From Neisseria iguanae (GTDB lineage: Bacteria > Pseudomonadota > Gammaproteobacteria > Burkholderiales > Neisseriaceae), in contig NZ_PXYY01000016.1 of the NCBI RefSeq assembly GCF_003013245.1, positions 1 through 33,979 on the forward strand: DNA of 33,979 bases. The letters run 5' to 3'. Both the position numbers and the translations under genes were made by a program. Under the pieces are notes generated by a model. That model did not search any database, was not told the DNA's origin, and worked only from the letters and a program-made list of their open reading frames with translations. Position 1 is the stretch's first letter. The number at the start of each line of letters is the position of its first letter. Positions 17,176 to 25,560 of the stretch are shown piece after piece.

Positions 17176-18102
17176 TTAATGCGCTTCAATAAAAGCCTTC
17201 ACACTATCGGTAGAAACTAATGCGCTGCACACGGCTTCTTTATTGATGCGTTTGACTAAACCGGCCAATACTTTGCCAGGGCCGCATTCGGCGGATTCGG
17301 TGACGCCTTCGTTACACAAGGTATTGACGGTTTCCGTCCAGCGGACAGGGCTGTAGAGTTGGCGCACCAGCGCATCTTTGATGGTTTTAGGATTATCGTA
17401 AGCGGCAACATCGGCGTTGTGGATAACGCGGATTTCCGGTTGTTTGATTTCAAATTCTTTCAAAGCACTGGCCAGTTTTTCAGCGGCGGGTTTCATCAGG
17501 CTGCAATGTGACGGTACGGATACCGGCAGCAGTAGGGCGCGTTTGGCACCGGCTTCTTTGGCGGCAGTCATCGCACGTTCCACAGCGGTTGCATTGCCGG
17601 CAATCACGACTTGGCCGGGCGAGTTGAAGTTGACAGCTTCGACTACTTCGCTTTGTCCGGCGGCCGCACAAATCTCTTTGACCTGCCCGTCGGTCAAACC
17701 TAGGATGGCGGACATGGCGCCAACCCCTTGCGGTACGGCCGATTGCATTAATTCTGCACGCAGACGAACCAATTTTACGGCAGCCGCAAAGTCCAGTGCC
17801 CCGGCAATGACCAATGCGGTGTATTCGCCCAAGCTATGGCCGGCAGCCACGTCCGGCATTGTGCCGCCGGCTTCCAAATAGGCGCGGTAAGTGGAGACTC
17901 CTGCGGCCAGCATGATGGGTTGTGTATTAACGGTTTGTCCGATCAGCTCGGTATCTTTGCCATTAATCATCGCCCACAGGTCTTGCCCCAATGCTTCAGA
18001 GGCTTCGTCAAAAGTTGCTTTAACGATGGCTTGTTCGTTAAAGCCGTTCATCATTCCTAAACTTTGCGAGCCTTGCCCGGGGAAGAAAAATGCGAAAGAC
18101 AT
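17176..18102 (-). CDS. fabD: Malonyl-CoA:ACP transacylase
   Basis: Transfers malonyl from CoA to acyl carrier protein to supply the elongation cycle. The 308-aa product matches the usual length. The oxyanion-site start FFFPGQGSQSLGMM is at residues 6-19, the nucleophile elbow GHSLGEY (Ser near residue 92) and the active-site His in VPSHCSLM near 201. The region SAECGPGKVLAGLVKRI is the family's C-terminal ECGPGKVLxGL motif. ATG 18102 is preceded by AAAGGAA. It lies downstream of fabH on the same strand, but two cold-shock-like frames separate them. Confidence 0.97.
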   Translation of the reverse strand: MSFAFFFPGQGSQSLGMMNGFNEQAIVKATFDEASEALGQDLWAMINGKDTELIGQTVNTQPIMLAAGVSTYRAYLEAGGTMPDVAAGHSLGEYTALVIAGALDFAAAVKLVRLRAELMQSAVPQGVGAMSAILGLTDGQVKEICAAAGQSEVVEAVNFNSPGQVVIAGNATAVERAMTAAKEAGAKRALLLPVSVPSHCSLMKPAAEKLASALKEFEIKQPEIRVIHNADVAAYDNPKTIKDALVRQLYSPVRWTETVNTLCNEGVTESAECGPGKVLAGLVKRINKEAVCSALVSTDSVKAFIEAH

Positions 18103-18257
18103 GATATTCCTTTAATTTTTTAATAATGGGAGAGGAGGATTATCTGTGTAATGTATCAGCAGGGCATAGGTTATGGCAATATTTATTGCCACGGTCAGTC
18201 AAAAAATGCGGATAAAACAGGTTTTGCTGGTTTTGTGTTTGTAAACGGCACAGGAAA

Positions 18258-19013
18258 TCAATGCGCCCGGCCAACCGCCCAGCCTATCGAGAATATGCAG
18301 ATTTTTTCCAGAATCCTGCCTTGATATTCTTGGCTTTTCTTTTTGGAATTTTGGGTGATTTGTTTGTCAAATTTATACATCAGGTAGGGCACTGCACTGA
18401 TGGCAATATACAGGCTGGCCAATATTTTAGAAGCAGATGGGACTAAAACGGTAAAGGTGGCTGAAATCAGGCTATTGATTAAAAATTTTGACATATTGGC
18501 GGTGGAAAGTCTTGGGCGGATATAGTCTGAAGAAAAATCATCAAATAGAAATGCTTTATCGCCGTGTAAAACCACTTTTTCCGCTTTCTGTTGCGCTTTT
18601 TTACAGTAGAAGCTCACCTTTTTGCCGATTTTCAGGCGTGTGGTGTCACAATGGAATGTACTGATGTGGAAGAAAACGGTTTGTGCATCATTGCCATAGC
18701 GGATAAAGCCGTAACCTTTGATATCGTCCCACGAGGTAATTTCGACGCTACCGGTAAAGCCATTAAAGTTTCCGGTTCTGGTACTTTGTAAGGTTTGTAC
18801 ATGCTTTCCACAGTACGCGGCTGCTCGGTTGGTAAGGAAACAGTTGCCGTTGTGCGGATGGCCGGATTCGGTTAGGGCAGTCTGAAACAGCGGTTCTGCT
18901 TCGGTTTCAGGTAAAAAGGCTGCATCTGCCATCATCCATTGGCTGTTTGTGTGTTGGAATAATGTACCTTCGAATTGATCGCCAATTTTTGGCACACGGC
19001 TTTGATCAGTCAT
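18258..19013 (-). CDS. Cold-shock-domain and DUF1294-like membrane protein, C-terminus damaged
   Basis: A 251-aa frame from ATG 19013. Residues about 86-145 form a cold-shock (OB-fold) nucleic-acid-binding domain: KGYGFIRYGNDAQTVFFHIS has both RNA-binding motifs, and KIGKKVSFYCKKAQQKAEKV is the closing strand. The rest resembles DUF1294, a short membrane domain, with LINSLISATFTVLVPSASKI, LYIAISAVPYLMYKFDK and then a scrambled end. In the next frame from about 18306 the sequence reads NLHILDRLGGWPGALISCAV, the exact DUF1294 hallmark, so one A has been lost from an A6 tract at 18302-18307. That frame then meets a TGA at 18199-18201 where related proteins have Trp. The C-terminal membrane hairpin is therefore lost. 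The function of this family is unknown. Confidence 0.7.
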   Translation of the reverse strand: MTDQSRVPKIGDQFEGTLFQHTNSQWMMADAAFLPETEAEPLFQTALTESGHPHNGNCFLTNRAAAYCGKHVQTLQSTRTGNFNGFTGSVEITSWDDIKGYGFIRYGNDAQTVFFHISTFHCDTTRLKIGKKVSFYCKKAQQKAEKVVLHGDKAFLFDDFSSDYIRPRLSTANMSKFLINSLISATFTVLVPSASKILASLYIAISAVPYLMYKFDKQITQNSKKKSQEYQGRILEKICIFSIGWAVGRAH

Positions 19014-19055
19014 AAATTGGCTTGGGATAAAATCGGCACAGAATTGTCTTCTGTT

Positions 19056-19325
19056 TTACCGAATCCGCCGTTTTGCATACAATGGTGGTGGTTTTTTGCT
19101 TGGCAGGGATTGTGTGTTCGGCGAGGGTGATGTTTCGCGCAAAAATTTGTTTTGACTGTTGTCAATACTGAAGCATACGCGGTTACCTGTTCGAGGTGTA
19201 AGATAGCCTGCGGCCAGTGAGAGACCGCCTACGAAGATATATATGCTGTCTGGCGTCGGCCATGGTGGTGCCATGCTGTGTGTCGTCGAACCAATGAAGA
19301 ATTGTCCGTAATATTTTTTTGTCAT
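19056..19325 (-). CDS. Small protein with a divergent cold-shock-like fold, uncertain
   Basis: An 89-aa frame from ATG 19325. The part DSIYIFVGGLSLAAGYLTPR followed by TGNRVCFSIDNSQNKF has the spacing of the second half of a cold-shock domain (xVFVHxSxF...xGxxVxFxIxxxxxG). It lies 42 bases upstream of the larger cold-shock/DUF1294 gene on the same strand, so it may be a decayed paralogue or the remains of a duplicated N-terminal domain. The first OB strand motif (KGFGFI) is absent, and the tail is Ser/Pro/Lys-rich. It could be a chance frame. Confidence 0.35.
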   Translation of the reverse strand: MTKKYYGQFFIGSTTHSMAPPWPTPDSIYIFVGGLSLAAGYLTPRTGNRVCFSIDNSQNKFLRETSPSPNTQSLPSKKPPPLYAKRRIR

Positions 19326-19508
19326 TTTTATTTATGTGAAATCAGTAAGGCTAATGAGACAATAAAAGAGAAATAAGCTGTCAATTATATTGATTTATCA
19401 TAACAGTGTGATTCTGATTTTATAAAATACCGCTCATGATAATTTGCTTGTGTTGTGCTGCAAACTATGCATAAGCGGTATTTTGTATTGCGGGCAATAA
19501 AATCAATA

Positions 19509-20471
19509 TCAGTATTTGACCAATACCGCACCCCATGCGAAACCGCCGCCAATGCCTTCGAGCAAGAGGTTTTGACTGCGTTGGATTTGGCCGTTGCGGA
19601 TACCGTTGTCTAAAGCCAGTGGAATGGATGCAGCAGAAGTATTGCCATGGTCTTGTACGGTCAGAACCACTTTGTCGGTGTTCAAACCCAAGTGTTTGGC
19701 TGTGGCATCAATGATGCGTTTGTTGGCTTGATGCGGTACCAGCCAATCGATTTGGTCTTGGCTGTAACCGGCTTCGTTGATGACGTCATCGGCCACTTGC
19801 GACAGCATTTTTACGGCAAATTTGAATACGCCCGGACCGTCCATTTTCAAGTAAGGTGTGCCACAGATTTGGCCATCGGCGATTTGCACCGGTACATTCA
19901 ATAAATCCAGATAATTACCGTCGGCCTTTAATTTACTGTGAATTATGCCCGGTTCGTCCGATACGCCCAATACCACCGCGCCGGCCCCGTCCCCGAACAA
20001 CACGCAGGTGGTGCGGTCAGTCCAGTCGAGAATGCGGCTGAAAATTTCCGCACCGATGACCAACACATTTTCAGCCATGCCGCTTTTAATGTAGGCATTC
20101 GCGGTCGTTAAGGCATATATGAAACCGGCACACACGGCCTGTACGTCAAAAGCAGGGCAGCCGGTAGTAATACCGAGTTTCTGCTGCACGATAGTGGCGG
20201 TTGACGGAAACTGCATATCGGGCGTGGTGGTGGCAACGATAATCAAATCAATGTCTTCAGCGGTCAGTTTGGCTGATTTCAGCGCGTGTTGGGCGGCATG
20301 CACGGCCAAATCGCTGGTTTTCTCGTTTTCGGCTGCAATATGGCGGAATTTGATACCGGTACGTGTGGTAATCCATTCGTCGGAAGTATCGACTTTTTTT
20401 GCCAAATCATCGTTGCTGACTCGGTTGGCAGGGAGATAGCTGCCGGTGCCTAGAATTTTGGCATATTGCAT
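19509..20471 (-). CDS. fabH: 3-oxoacyl-ACP synthase III
   Basis: Starts fatty-acid synthesis by condensing acetyl-CoA with malonyl-ACP. The 320-aa product shows the catalytic Cys in [14 protein letters not shown] (near residue 112), the active-site His in [14 protein letters not shown] (near 247) and Asn in [14 protein letters not shown] (near 277), a complete Cys-His-Asn triad. The N-terminus [20 protein letters not shown] and the C-terminal [13 protein letters not shown] are typical. ATG 20471 follows AAAAGG. It lies just downstream of plsX, with an inverted DUS pair between them. Confidence 0.97.
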   Translation of the reverse strand: MQYAKILGTGSYLPANRVSNDDLAKKVDTSDEWITTRTGIKFRHIAAENEKTSDLAVHAAQHALKSAKLTAEDIDLIIVATTTPDMQFPSTATIVQQKLGITTGCPAFDVQAVCAGFIYALTTANAYIKSGMAENVLVIGAEIFSRILDWTDRTTCVLFGDGAGAVVLGVSDEPGIIHSKLKADGNYLDLLNVPVQIADGQICGTPYLKMDGPGVFKFAVKMLSQVADDVINEAGYSQDQIDWLVPHQANKRIIDATAKHLGLNTDKVVLTVQDHGNTSAASIPLALDNGIRNGQIQRSQNLLLEGIGGGFAWGAVLVKY

Positions 20472-20603
20472 AATGAAAAACCTTTTGAAATGATTGGAAC
20501 AGATTGCCGTATTGTAAGCGAAAAGCCAGGATTTTGTAACAAAAAACCGTTGTCTTAATAAAGGATTGGGTAAAGTTTTTCGGAAGGATTACCGATAAGT
20601 TTG

Positions 20604-20635
20604 AGGCCGTCTGAATCTTGGGTTTCAGACGGCCT
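20604..20635. terminator. Inverted DUS pair between plsX and fabH
   Basis: AGGCCGTCTGAA (20604-20615) and TTCAGACGGCCT (20624-20635) form a perfect 12-bp stem with an 8-base loop. It probably reduces or ends transcription out of plsX before fabH. Confidence 0.8.
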
Positions 20636-20724
20636 TTTGTGTATGGCGGTTTATGGTGAATACAGCTTCAAACCGGTATCAGGCACGCTAATACTGCCTG
20701 AATTTAAAGATGATTCTCTGTATA

Positions 20725-21798
20725 TTAGGGTGTACTGATATGGGAGGCACCGCTATCCAAGGCTTCTTGCTCACGCACTTCTTCCAAAGCGGCCAATTGT
20801 GCGGCTACCCCGTGTTCGATTTTGGCCAAGCTGGCGGATTTTGCTTCATAATAGGCTTCCTCTAAGGCATACATAAAGCCGATTTCATCTGTTCCACCGT
20901 GGCTTTTGATAACCACACCGCGCAAGCCCAAGAAAATCGCACCGTTGAATTTGCGCGGATCAAGCTTGGCTTTCATGCCTTTTAAGGCAGGTAAGGCAGC
21001 GACGGCTGCCATTTTATTGAACACGTTGCGGCTGAATTCCTGTTTAATCTCGCCGCTCATGAATTTCACCGCGCCTTCGATGGTTTTCAGCATGATGTTG
21101 CCGACAAAGCCATCGGCGACGACAACATCAACTTCATCGTTGAATACGCCGTTGCCTTCTATATTGCCGATAAAATTCAATTTGCTATTTGTGAGCAGTT
21201 TGAATGTTTGCTTGATCGTTTCCGTACCTTTAATGTCTTCCGTGCCGACGTTGAGCAAGCCGACGCGCGGTTGGCCTTTTTCAGGATGCATGGCCTGTAC
21301 CAACTCGCTGCCGATGACGGCAAATTGGGCGAGTTGCTCTGCACTGCAATCCACGTTCGCACCTAAATCCAGCATCAGCGTCATGTGGTCGGGATTGCTG
21401 GAAGGCATGAATTTGGCAATAGCCGGACGCTCGATGCCCGGAATGGTTTTGAGCACAAAGCGGGCGGTTGCCATCAAAGCCCCGGTGTTGCCGGCAGAAA
21501 CAGCAGCTTGCGCGCAGCCTTCTTTGACCTGATTGATGGCCACGCGCATGGAAGAATCTTTTTTGTTTTTCAGTGCCAATTGCGGTGCTTCATCCATGCC
21601 GACCACTTGGGTGGCGGGGATGATGCTTATGCGGGCCATGGGTGTATTGGTGGATTTTAATGCTTGCTGAAGGGCAGCTTCATCGCCGACCATCATTAAG
21701 TGTACGTTGGGCTGCTTTTTTAAAAATGCGATTGCGCCTGGTACGGTAACCGTTAAGCTGGCGTCCCCGCCCATGGCATCTACGGCTAATGTAATCAT
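20725..21798 (-). CDS. plsX: Phosphate acyltransferase PlsX
   Basis: Converts acyl-ACP to acyl-phosphate for glycerol-3-phosphate acylation (PlsX/PlsY route of phospholipid synthesis). It acts as a soluble or peripheral enzyme at the inner membrane. The 357-aa product begins MITLAVDAMGGDASLTVTVP, the family signature. It has AAVSAGNTGALMATARFVL near residue 100, GIERPAIAKFMPS, MLDLGANVDCS, and GLLNVGTEDIKGTETIK near 185. ATG 21798 follows GGAGAA. In many bacteria it follows rpmF directly, whereas here a phosphoribosyltransferase gene lies between them. Confidence 0.97.
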   Translation of the reverse strand: MITLAVDAMGGDASLTVTVPGAIAFLKKQPNVHLMMVGDEAALQQALKSTNTPMARISIIPATQVVGMDEAPQLALKNKKDSSMRVAINQVKEGCAQAAVSAGNTGALMATARFVLKTIPGIERPAIAKFMPSSNPDHMTLMLDLGANVDCSAEQLAQFAVIGSELVQAMHPEKGQPRVGLLNVGTEDIKGTETIKQTFKLLTNSKLNFIGNIEGNGVFNDEVDVVVADGFVGNIMLKTIEGAVKFMSGEIKQEFSRNVFNKMAAVAALPALKGMKAKLDPRKFNGAIFLGLRGVVIKSHGGTDEIGFMYALEEAYYEAKSASLAKIEHGVAAQLAALEEVREQEALDSGASHISTP

Positions 21799-21817
21799 GT
21801 TGTTCTCCGCTTTGTGC

Positions 21818-21853
21818 TTCAGACGGCCTTGGTGAATATTCGGGCCGTCTGAA
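21818..21853. terminator. Inverted DUS pair upstream of plsX
   Basis: TTCAGACGGCC (21818-21828) and GGCCGTCTGAA (21843-21853) form an 11-bp stem with a 14-base loop. They lie between the phosphoribosyltransferase stop (21953) and the plsX start, so plsX probably has a separate promoter. Confidence 0.7.
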
Positions 21854-21952
21854 AACAGAAATGCCGTAAATGAGCGGCATTTTTTAAGGAAAGGTTGTGC
21901 TGCTTTTGTCTGACTGTATTCGGTGTATCAATAATATATATTATATCGGCTA

Positions 21953-22480
21953 TCAATTTCGGCCTTTGGCGGCCAATTCGTTATGTTGGTCGATATCCAG
22001 GGCATCCCATGGGTAGTTAATCCACCAGTCTTCTACGGTAATGCCGCTGAAATAAGGGATATTTTCCGGGATTTTGCCGGCTTTTGCTTTAATTTTTTCA
22101 TGCAGCACGGCTACGCCGATGGTGTCGAAGTCTTCTTTTTGCAGTTCGGTCAGGCAAAATTCCATCGTTACGCGGCTGTCGTCCACTTCGTCAATAACCA
22201 GTACGTTTTTACCTTTCAGTACTTCCGGCAAGGGGTCAAGCCATTGGATTTTTTTGACTTCATTGGTCACTTTGCCTTCATGATCGTTGTCGTAATAGGC
22301 CGTCGTCACAGCGTAAATCGGGATTTCTAAAAAGCAGCGCAGCATACGGGCGGGAATAAAGCCGCCGCCGCCGATAGCAATCATTGCATCGTATTTAATG
22401 CCGGAATTTCGGATTTTTTCAGCCAAGCCTTTGATCACACGATGAATGTCATCGTATGTATACCAAATTTTCTGAGTCAT
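21953..22480 (-). CDS. Phosphoribosyltransferase (hypoxanthine/guanine/xanthine type)
   Basis: A 175-aa type I phosphoribosyltransferase, predicted to make a purine nucleotide from a base and PRPP in salvage. The PRPP-binding signature VLVIDEVDDSRVT (near residues 93-105) and the upstream loop YDAMIAIGGGGFIPARMLR (near 28-46) are clear. The C-terminal GITVEDWWINYPWDALD resembles xanthine/guanine phosphoribosyltransferase endings (WVxYPW). I chose ATG 22480 (MTQKIWYTYDD), although the frame is open further upstream to 22588. The exact base is not certain. Its place between rpmF and plsX is unusual compared with other bacteria. Confidence 0.88.
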   Translation of the reverse strand: MTQKIWYTYDDIHRVIKGLAEKIRNSGIKYDAMIAIGGGGFIPARMLRCFLEIPIYAVTTAYYDNDHEGKVTNEVKKIQWLDPLPEVLKGKNVLVIDEVDDSRVTMEFCLTELQKEDFDTIGVAVLHEKIKAKAGKIPENIPYFSGITVEDWWINYPWDALDIDQHNELAAKGRN

Positions 22481-22628
22481 TTTACGGTCCCGGTTGAGAA
22501 AAGTTGACGAATGGATTGCAGCCCGTCGCTTCATCACGCGCTGGCACAATGCATTCATATCAGAGGGGTAACGTAAAAAAGCCAGCATTGCAGGGCAATA
22601 TTCTGGCTTTTTCAGTCAGTCGAATAAA

Positions 22629-22808
22629 TTATTCGCCTTTGGCTTTAACCATTTTGCGGCCACGGTACATACCGTTAGGTGAAATATGGTGTGGGCGGTG
22701 TACTTCACCGGTGTTACTGTCAACAGACAGAGCAGGTGCAGTCAGCGCATCGTGAGAACGGTGCATACCGCGTTTTGAAGGGGATTTTTTATTTTGTTGA
22801 ACGGCCAT
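22629..22808 (-). CDS. rpmF: 50S ribosomal protein L32
   Basis: A 59-aa basic protein read from ATG 22808 to TAA 22629-22631. It begins [20 protein letters not shown], the universal L32 start, and continues [21 protein letters not shown]32 is a component of the large ribosomal subunit. The start follows AGGAGC. It lies just downstream of the DUF177 gene, the conserved yceD-rpmF pair. Confidence 0.97.
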   Translation of the reverse strand: MAVQQNKKSPSKRGMHRSHDALTAPALSVDSNTGEVHRPHHISPNGMYRGRKMVKAKGE

Positions 22809-22837
22809 TTCAAGCTCCTAGATAAATAATACTGTGT

Positions 22838-23341
22838 CTAACCAACTGTTTTTAAATCTTTTAAAACAGCGAAAGGGTTGGGTTTGTCCTGATTGACGTG
22901 TTCCGGCGAAATATTGTTGCAGTCTTCGTGACGCGGTGAAAACGGTAAAGCCATCAGGATTTGGTCTTCAACCAATTCTCGCACATCAAGCTCTTTGGTT
23001 ATCAGCATACCTTCCAAATCCTCGTTGGAAAGCATGGCGGCATCCAAACACTCGTCATCGGCAAACAAAACAATGCAGCTGGTTTCGTCGAGTTTGAACG
23101 GCATAGGATTCACGCAACGCTGACAAAGCAGCGGCATATCGGCAGTTACCGTCAAATCGAGAAACAGACGCTGCAAGCGGTCGCGTCCGCCTTGCAGCGT
23201 AAACGATACTTTGGTTTGCTTGTCAGCCGGATATTCGTGCGACCAAACACGTTCGTCCAACTCATTGAGCAGAAAACTGCCTCGCAGATTCTGCTTTTCG
23301 GCGGCGAAAACTTCTGGGTCAATCAAATTAGAGTCTAACAT
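22838..23341 (-). CDS. yceD: DUF177 family protein (YceD)
   Basis: A 167-aa DUF177 protein, the family encoded directly upstream of rpmF in most bacteria and in plants implicated in 23S rRNA maturation. The CxxC pair is in MPLLCQRCVNPM (near residue 93), followed by the acidic LFADDECLDAA and the conserved LVEDQILMALPFSPRHEDC. The frame is open to 23575, but that part overlaps the divergent YceF gene. ATG 23341 (MLDSNLIDPEVF) starts at the first conserved residues. It leaves 53 bases between the divergent starts. Confidence 0.92.
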   Translation of the reverse strand: MLDSNLIDPEVFAAEKQNLRGSFLLNELDERVWSHEYPADKQTKVSFTLQGGRDRLQRLFLDLTVTADMPLLCQRCVNPMPFKLDETSCIVLFADDECLDAAMLSNEDLEGMLITKELDVRELVEDQILMALPFSPRHEDCNNISPEHVNQDKPNPFAVLKDLKTVG

Positions 23342-23394
23342 AAACGGGGTATGATATAATTTCAGCAATATAACGTCAATATTTTTAAGCAAAA

Positions 23395-23985
23395 ATGAGT
23401 GAAAAACTGCCATTGATTTTAGGGTCGGGCTCGGTATTCCGTCGCGAGCAACTGGTACGCTTGGGCTTGGCGTTCCAGACGGCTTCGCCGGATTTTGATG
23501 AAACACCCGTCCGAGGCGAACACGCGCAAACAACCGCCTTACGTTTGGCAGAAGGCAAGGCGCATGCTTTGGCACAGTGTTTTCCGCATGCGTTGGTTAT
23601 CGGCGCAGACCAAGTGGCGTGGTGTGGTCAGCGTCAATTAGGCAAACCGATGAACGTGGCGAATGCACAACAAATGTTGGCCGAACTCAGCGGCAAACGC
23701 ATAGAATTTTACAGCGCGATTGTGCTTTTGAATACTGTTTCCGGCCGTTTGCAGCGGCATGTCGATCAAACCACCGTAATCATGCGCGAATTAACAGATG
23801 CGCAAATCCGCCGTTATCTCCAGCGCGAACCTGAAGCCGTGTATTGCGCCGGTGCCGCAAAGAGCGAAGGCTTGGGTGCGGCGTTGTTGGCAAAAATCGA
23901 CAGTACCGACCCGAATGCGCTCATCGGCCTGCCGATTTTCCGTTTGATCGATTTCCTAAAAAACGAAGGCGTGGAAGTATTGTAA
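23395..23985 (+). CDS. yceF: Maf/YceF-type nucleotide pyrophosphatase
   Basis: A 196-aa Maf protein, a housecleaning enzyme that hydrolyses modified nucleoside triphosphates. It is closer to the YceF (m7GTP) group than to YhdE. It shows LILGSGSVFRREQLVRLGL (residues about 6-24) with the SxSxxRxxxL motif, DETPVRGEH, the catalytic-loop VIGADQVAWC (near 69-78), GKP, FYSAIVLLN and the C-terminal DPNALIGLPIFRLIDFLK. It is transcribed away from yceD. The same neighbourhood yceF/yceD/rpmF/plsX/fab is found in E. coli. Confidence 0.93.
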   Translation: MSEKLPLILGSGSVFRREQLVRLGLAFQTASPDFDETPVRGEHAQTTALRLAEGKAHALAQCFPHALVIGADQVAWCGQRQLGKPMNVANAQQMLAELSGKRIEFYSAIVLLNTVSGRLQRHVDQTTVIMRELTDAQIRRYLQREPEAVYCAGAAKSEGLGAALLAKIDSTDPNALIGLPIFRLIDFLKNEGVEVL

Positions 23986-24029
23986 GGTTGTCTGAACAAA
24001 TTGCAGGCTTTTAATGAACCAATGATTTA

Positions 24030-24056
24030 AGGCCGTCTGAACCGTTCAGACGGCCT
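24030..24056. terminator. Inverted DUS pair after yceF
   Basis: AGGCCGTCTGAA (24030-24041) and TTCAGACGGCCT (24045-24056) form a perfect 12-bp stem with a tight 3-base loop CCG. They lie 44 bases after the yceF stop and 20 bases before the next gene. Confidence 0.8.
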
Positions 24057-24075
24057 GTCTGACAGAAAGCAAATC

Positions 24076-24795
24076 ATGAATCCCGTTTTATACCTGATTC
24101 CCACCCCTTTGGGTGCGCCTGATACACCGTGCCTGTTGCCGCACGAACAAACGCAGATTATCGGATTGACCGATTTTGTCGTGGAGGCCGAAAAGACTGC
24201 CCGCGCGCATTTGAAACATTTGGGCGTAACCACGCCTGTTCGCGAACTGAATTTGCAAACGCTCAACGAACACACCGATTTGAAAACCTTGCCCGAATTG
24301 CTTAAACCCCTGCAGGAAGGGCGCAGTATGGGGATTGTCAGTGAGGCCGGTTGTCCGGCGGTGGCCGATCCGGGCGCAAATTTGGTGGCATTGGCGCATC
24401 GGCACGGCTTTGAAGTGAGGCCGCTGGTCGGGCCTTCTAGCATACTGCTGGCTTTGATGGCTTCGGGGGCAAACGGCCAGAATTTTACCTTTAGAGGCTA
24501 TCTGCCGTCTGAAAAAAGCGGGCGCATTGAAGCCTTAAAAGCCTTGGAAAAACGCAGCCGCAGTCAAAACGAAACGCAGCTTTTTATTGAAACCCCTTAC
24601 CGCAACGATGCGTTATTGGCCGATGCGCTGGATAGCCTATATGCCGAAACGCATTTGTGCATCGCTTGCGATTTGACCTTGCCAACACAAACCACCGTCA
24701 GCAAAACGGTGGCCGATTGGAAGAAAATGAAAGCGTTGCCGAATTTGAAAAAACGGCCGACGATATTTGTGTTGCACGCGGGGCAGACTGTCTGA
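24076..24795 (+). CDS. SAM-dependent methyltransferase, RsmI-like (tetrapyrrole methylase fold)
   Basis: A 239-aa protein with the tetrapyrrole-methylase fold of RsmI, the 16S rRNA C1402 ribose methyltransferase. The N-terminus LYLIPTPLGAPDTPCLLP matches the LYxVxTPxGN start. MGIVSEAGCPAVADPG corresponds to the VSDAGxPxxSDPG SAM loop, and GPSSILLALMASG to the GPSAxxxAL motif. IETPYRNDALLADAL corresponds to the FEAPHR block. It is shorter than true RsmI, several signature residues differ, and the C-terminal HTH is absent, so it is probably a paralogue with an unknown substrate. It carries a DUS core at 24504-24513. Confidence 0.85.
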   Translation: MNPVLYLIPTPLGAPDTPCLLPHEQTQIIGLTDFVVEAEKTARAHLKHLGVTTPVRELNLQTLNEHTDLKTLPELLKPLQEGRSMGIVSEAGCPAVADPGANLVALAHRHGFEVRPLVGPSSILLALMASGANGQNFTFRGYLPSEKSGRIEALKALEKRSRSQNETQLFIETPYRNDALLADALDSLYAETHLCIACDLTLPTQTTVSKTVADWKKMKALPNLKKRPTIFVLHAGQTV

Positions 24796-24856
24796 AAATA
24801 TCATGGATAAGCCAACCAATCTGAACATAATGATGGGGAATACAATGAAAAAATTA

Positions 24857-25548
24857 GGGACTGTATTGGATTGGCAGTTGTGTTACCCATTCGAAAATGA
24901 AGATAACATACTGTAAATTATCTGAAAAAGTACAAAAGAAACAACTTGGGTTTTTGTACCCGGAGTTACTGCCCGTCCGGCTGCCGGTTTATTGGATATC
25001 CACCCCAATGCAGCAGCGTTGTTTACCGTAAAACCCGTCAGGTTGTTGCCTGCCATTTAACGCTTAAAGCAGATAAAGTTTTTGATGGCTCCGTCGGGCT
25101 GGATAGGCGGTATTCCGGCGTTCAGTGTAAAGGCAAACGGGATCGCGAAAGCAGCGGGTAAAGCCGCTCCGTATCCGGTATTTTGAAACGGCAGGGTAAG
25201 GTTTATTACCGTTGTTGCAGAAAACACCGGGAAAGGTACGTCACTGCCTGTTATTAAACGGAAAACCATGCCTGACAGCATTGTTTGTACGGACGGTTAT
25301 AAAAGCTGTGATGTGTTGGCTGTCAGTGGGTTTACTTATGTTCAGGGCTTTTTGCAGGCCGTCAAAACCACATTGATGGTATTGAAAATTTCCGGAATCA
25401 GGTAAAGCGCATTCTACGGAAATAGAACGGAAATCTTTCCCTTTATTCCTGAAAGAATGTGAATTTCGTTTTAACTTTGGCGTACCAAAAGGGCAGCTTA
25501 AAATGCTGCGAAAATGGTGTGAGTTTAGGGCTAATCTACGTCAGCCTC
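24857..25548 (+). mobile_element. Decayed IS1016-like element (IS1595 family)
   Basis: The right end at 25529-25548 reads GAGGCTGACGTAGATTAGCC on the other strand, almost the IS1016 terminal repeat seen at 4212-4231. A weaker match (GGGACTGTATTGGATTGGC) at 24857-24875 is the likely left end, giving about 692 bp. Flanking 8-mers do not match, so no target duplication remains. Confidence 0.6.
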
Positions 25549-25557
25549 TTATTTAAA
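24889..25557 (+). pseudogene. IS1016-like transposase, multiply broken
   Basis: Pieces in the right order are MKITYCKLSEKVQKKQLGFL, then RKTRQVVACHLTLKADKVFD, CKGKRDRESSG (the GRRKGKRGRG block, ending in a stop), VSGILKRQGKVYYRCC, FAGRQNHIDGIENFRNQVKR, and a final LKECEFRFNFGVPKGQLKML-type block (readable in a third frame). At least four stops or frame changes separate them. It is more decayed than the copy at 4283-4897, and the two are clearly the same family. Confidence 0.75.
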
Positions 25558-25560
25558 GAT

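Noticed and set aside
20906-21532. 208-codon plus-strand ORF
   Set aside because: Antisense to plsX; the plsX frame carries the family signatures.
23342-23575. N-terminal extension of the YceD frame
   Set aside because: It overlaps the divergent yceF coding region and precedes the conserved domain start; the ATG at 23341 is adequate.
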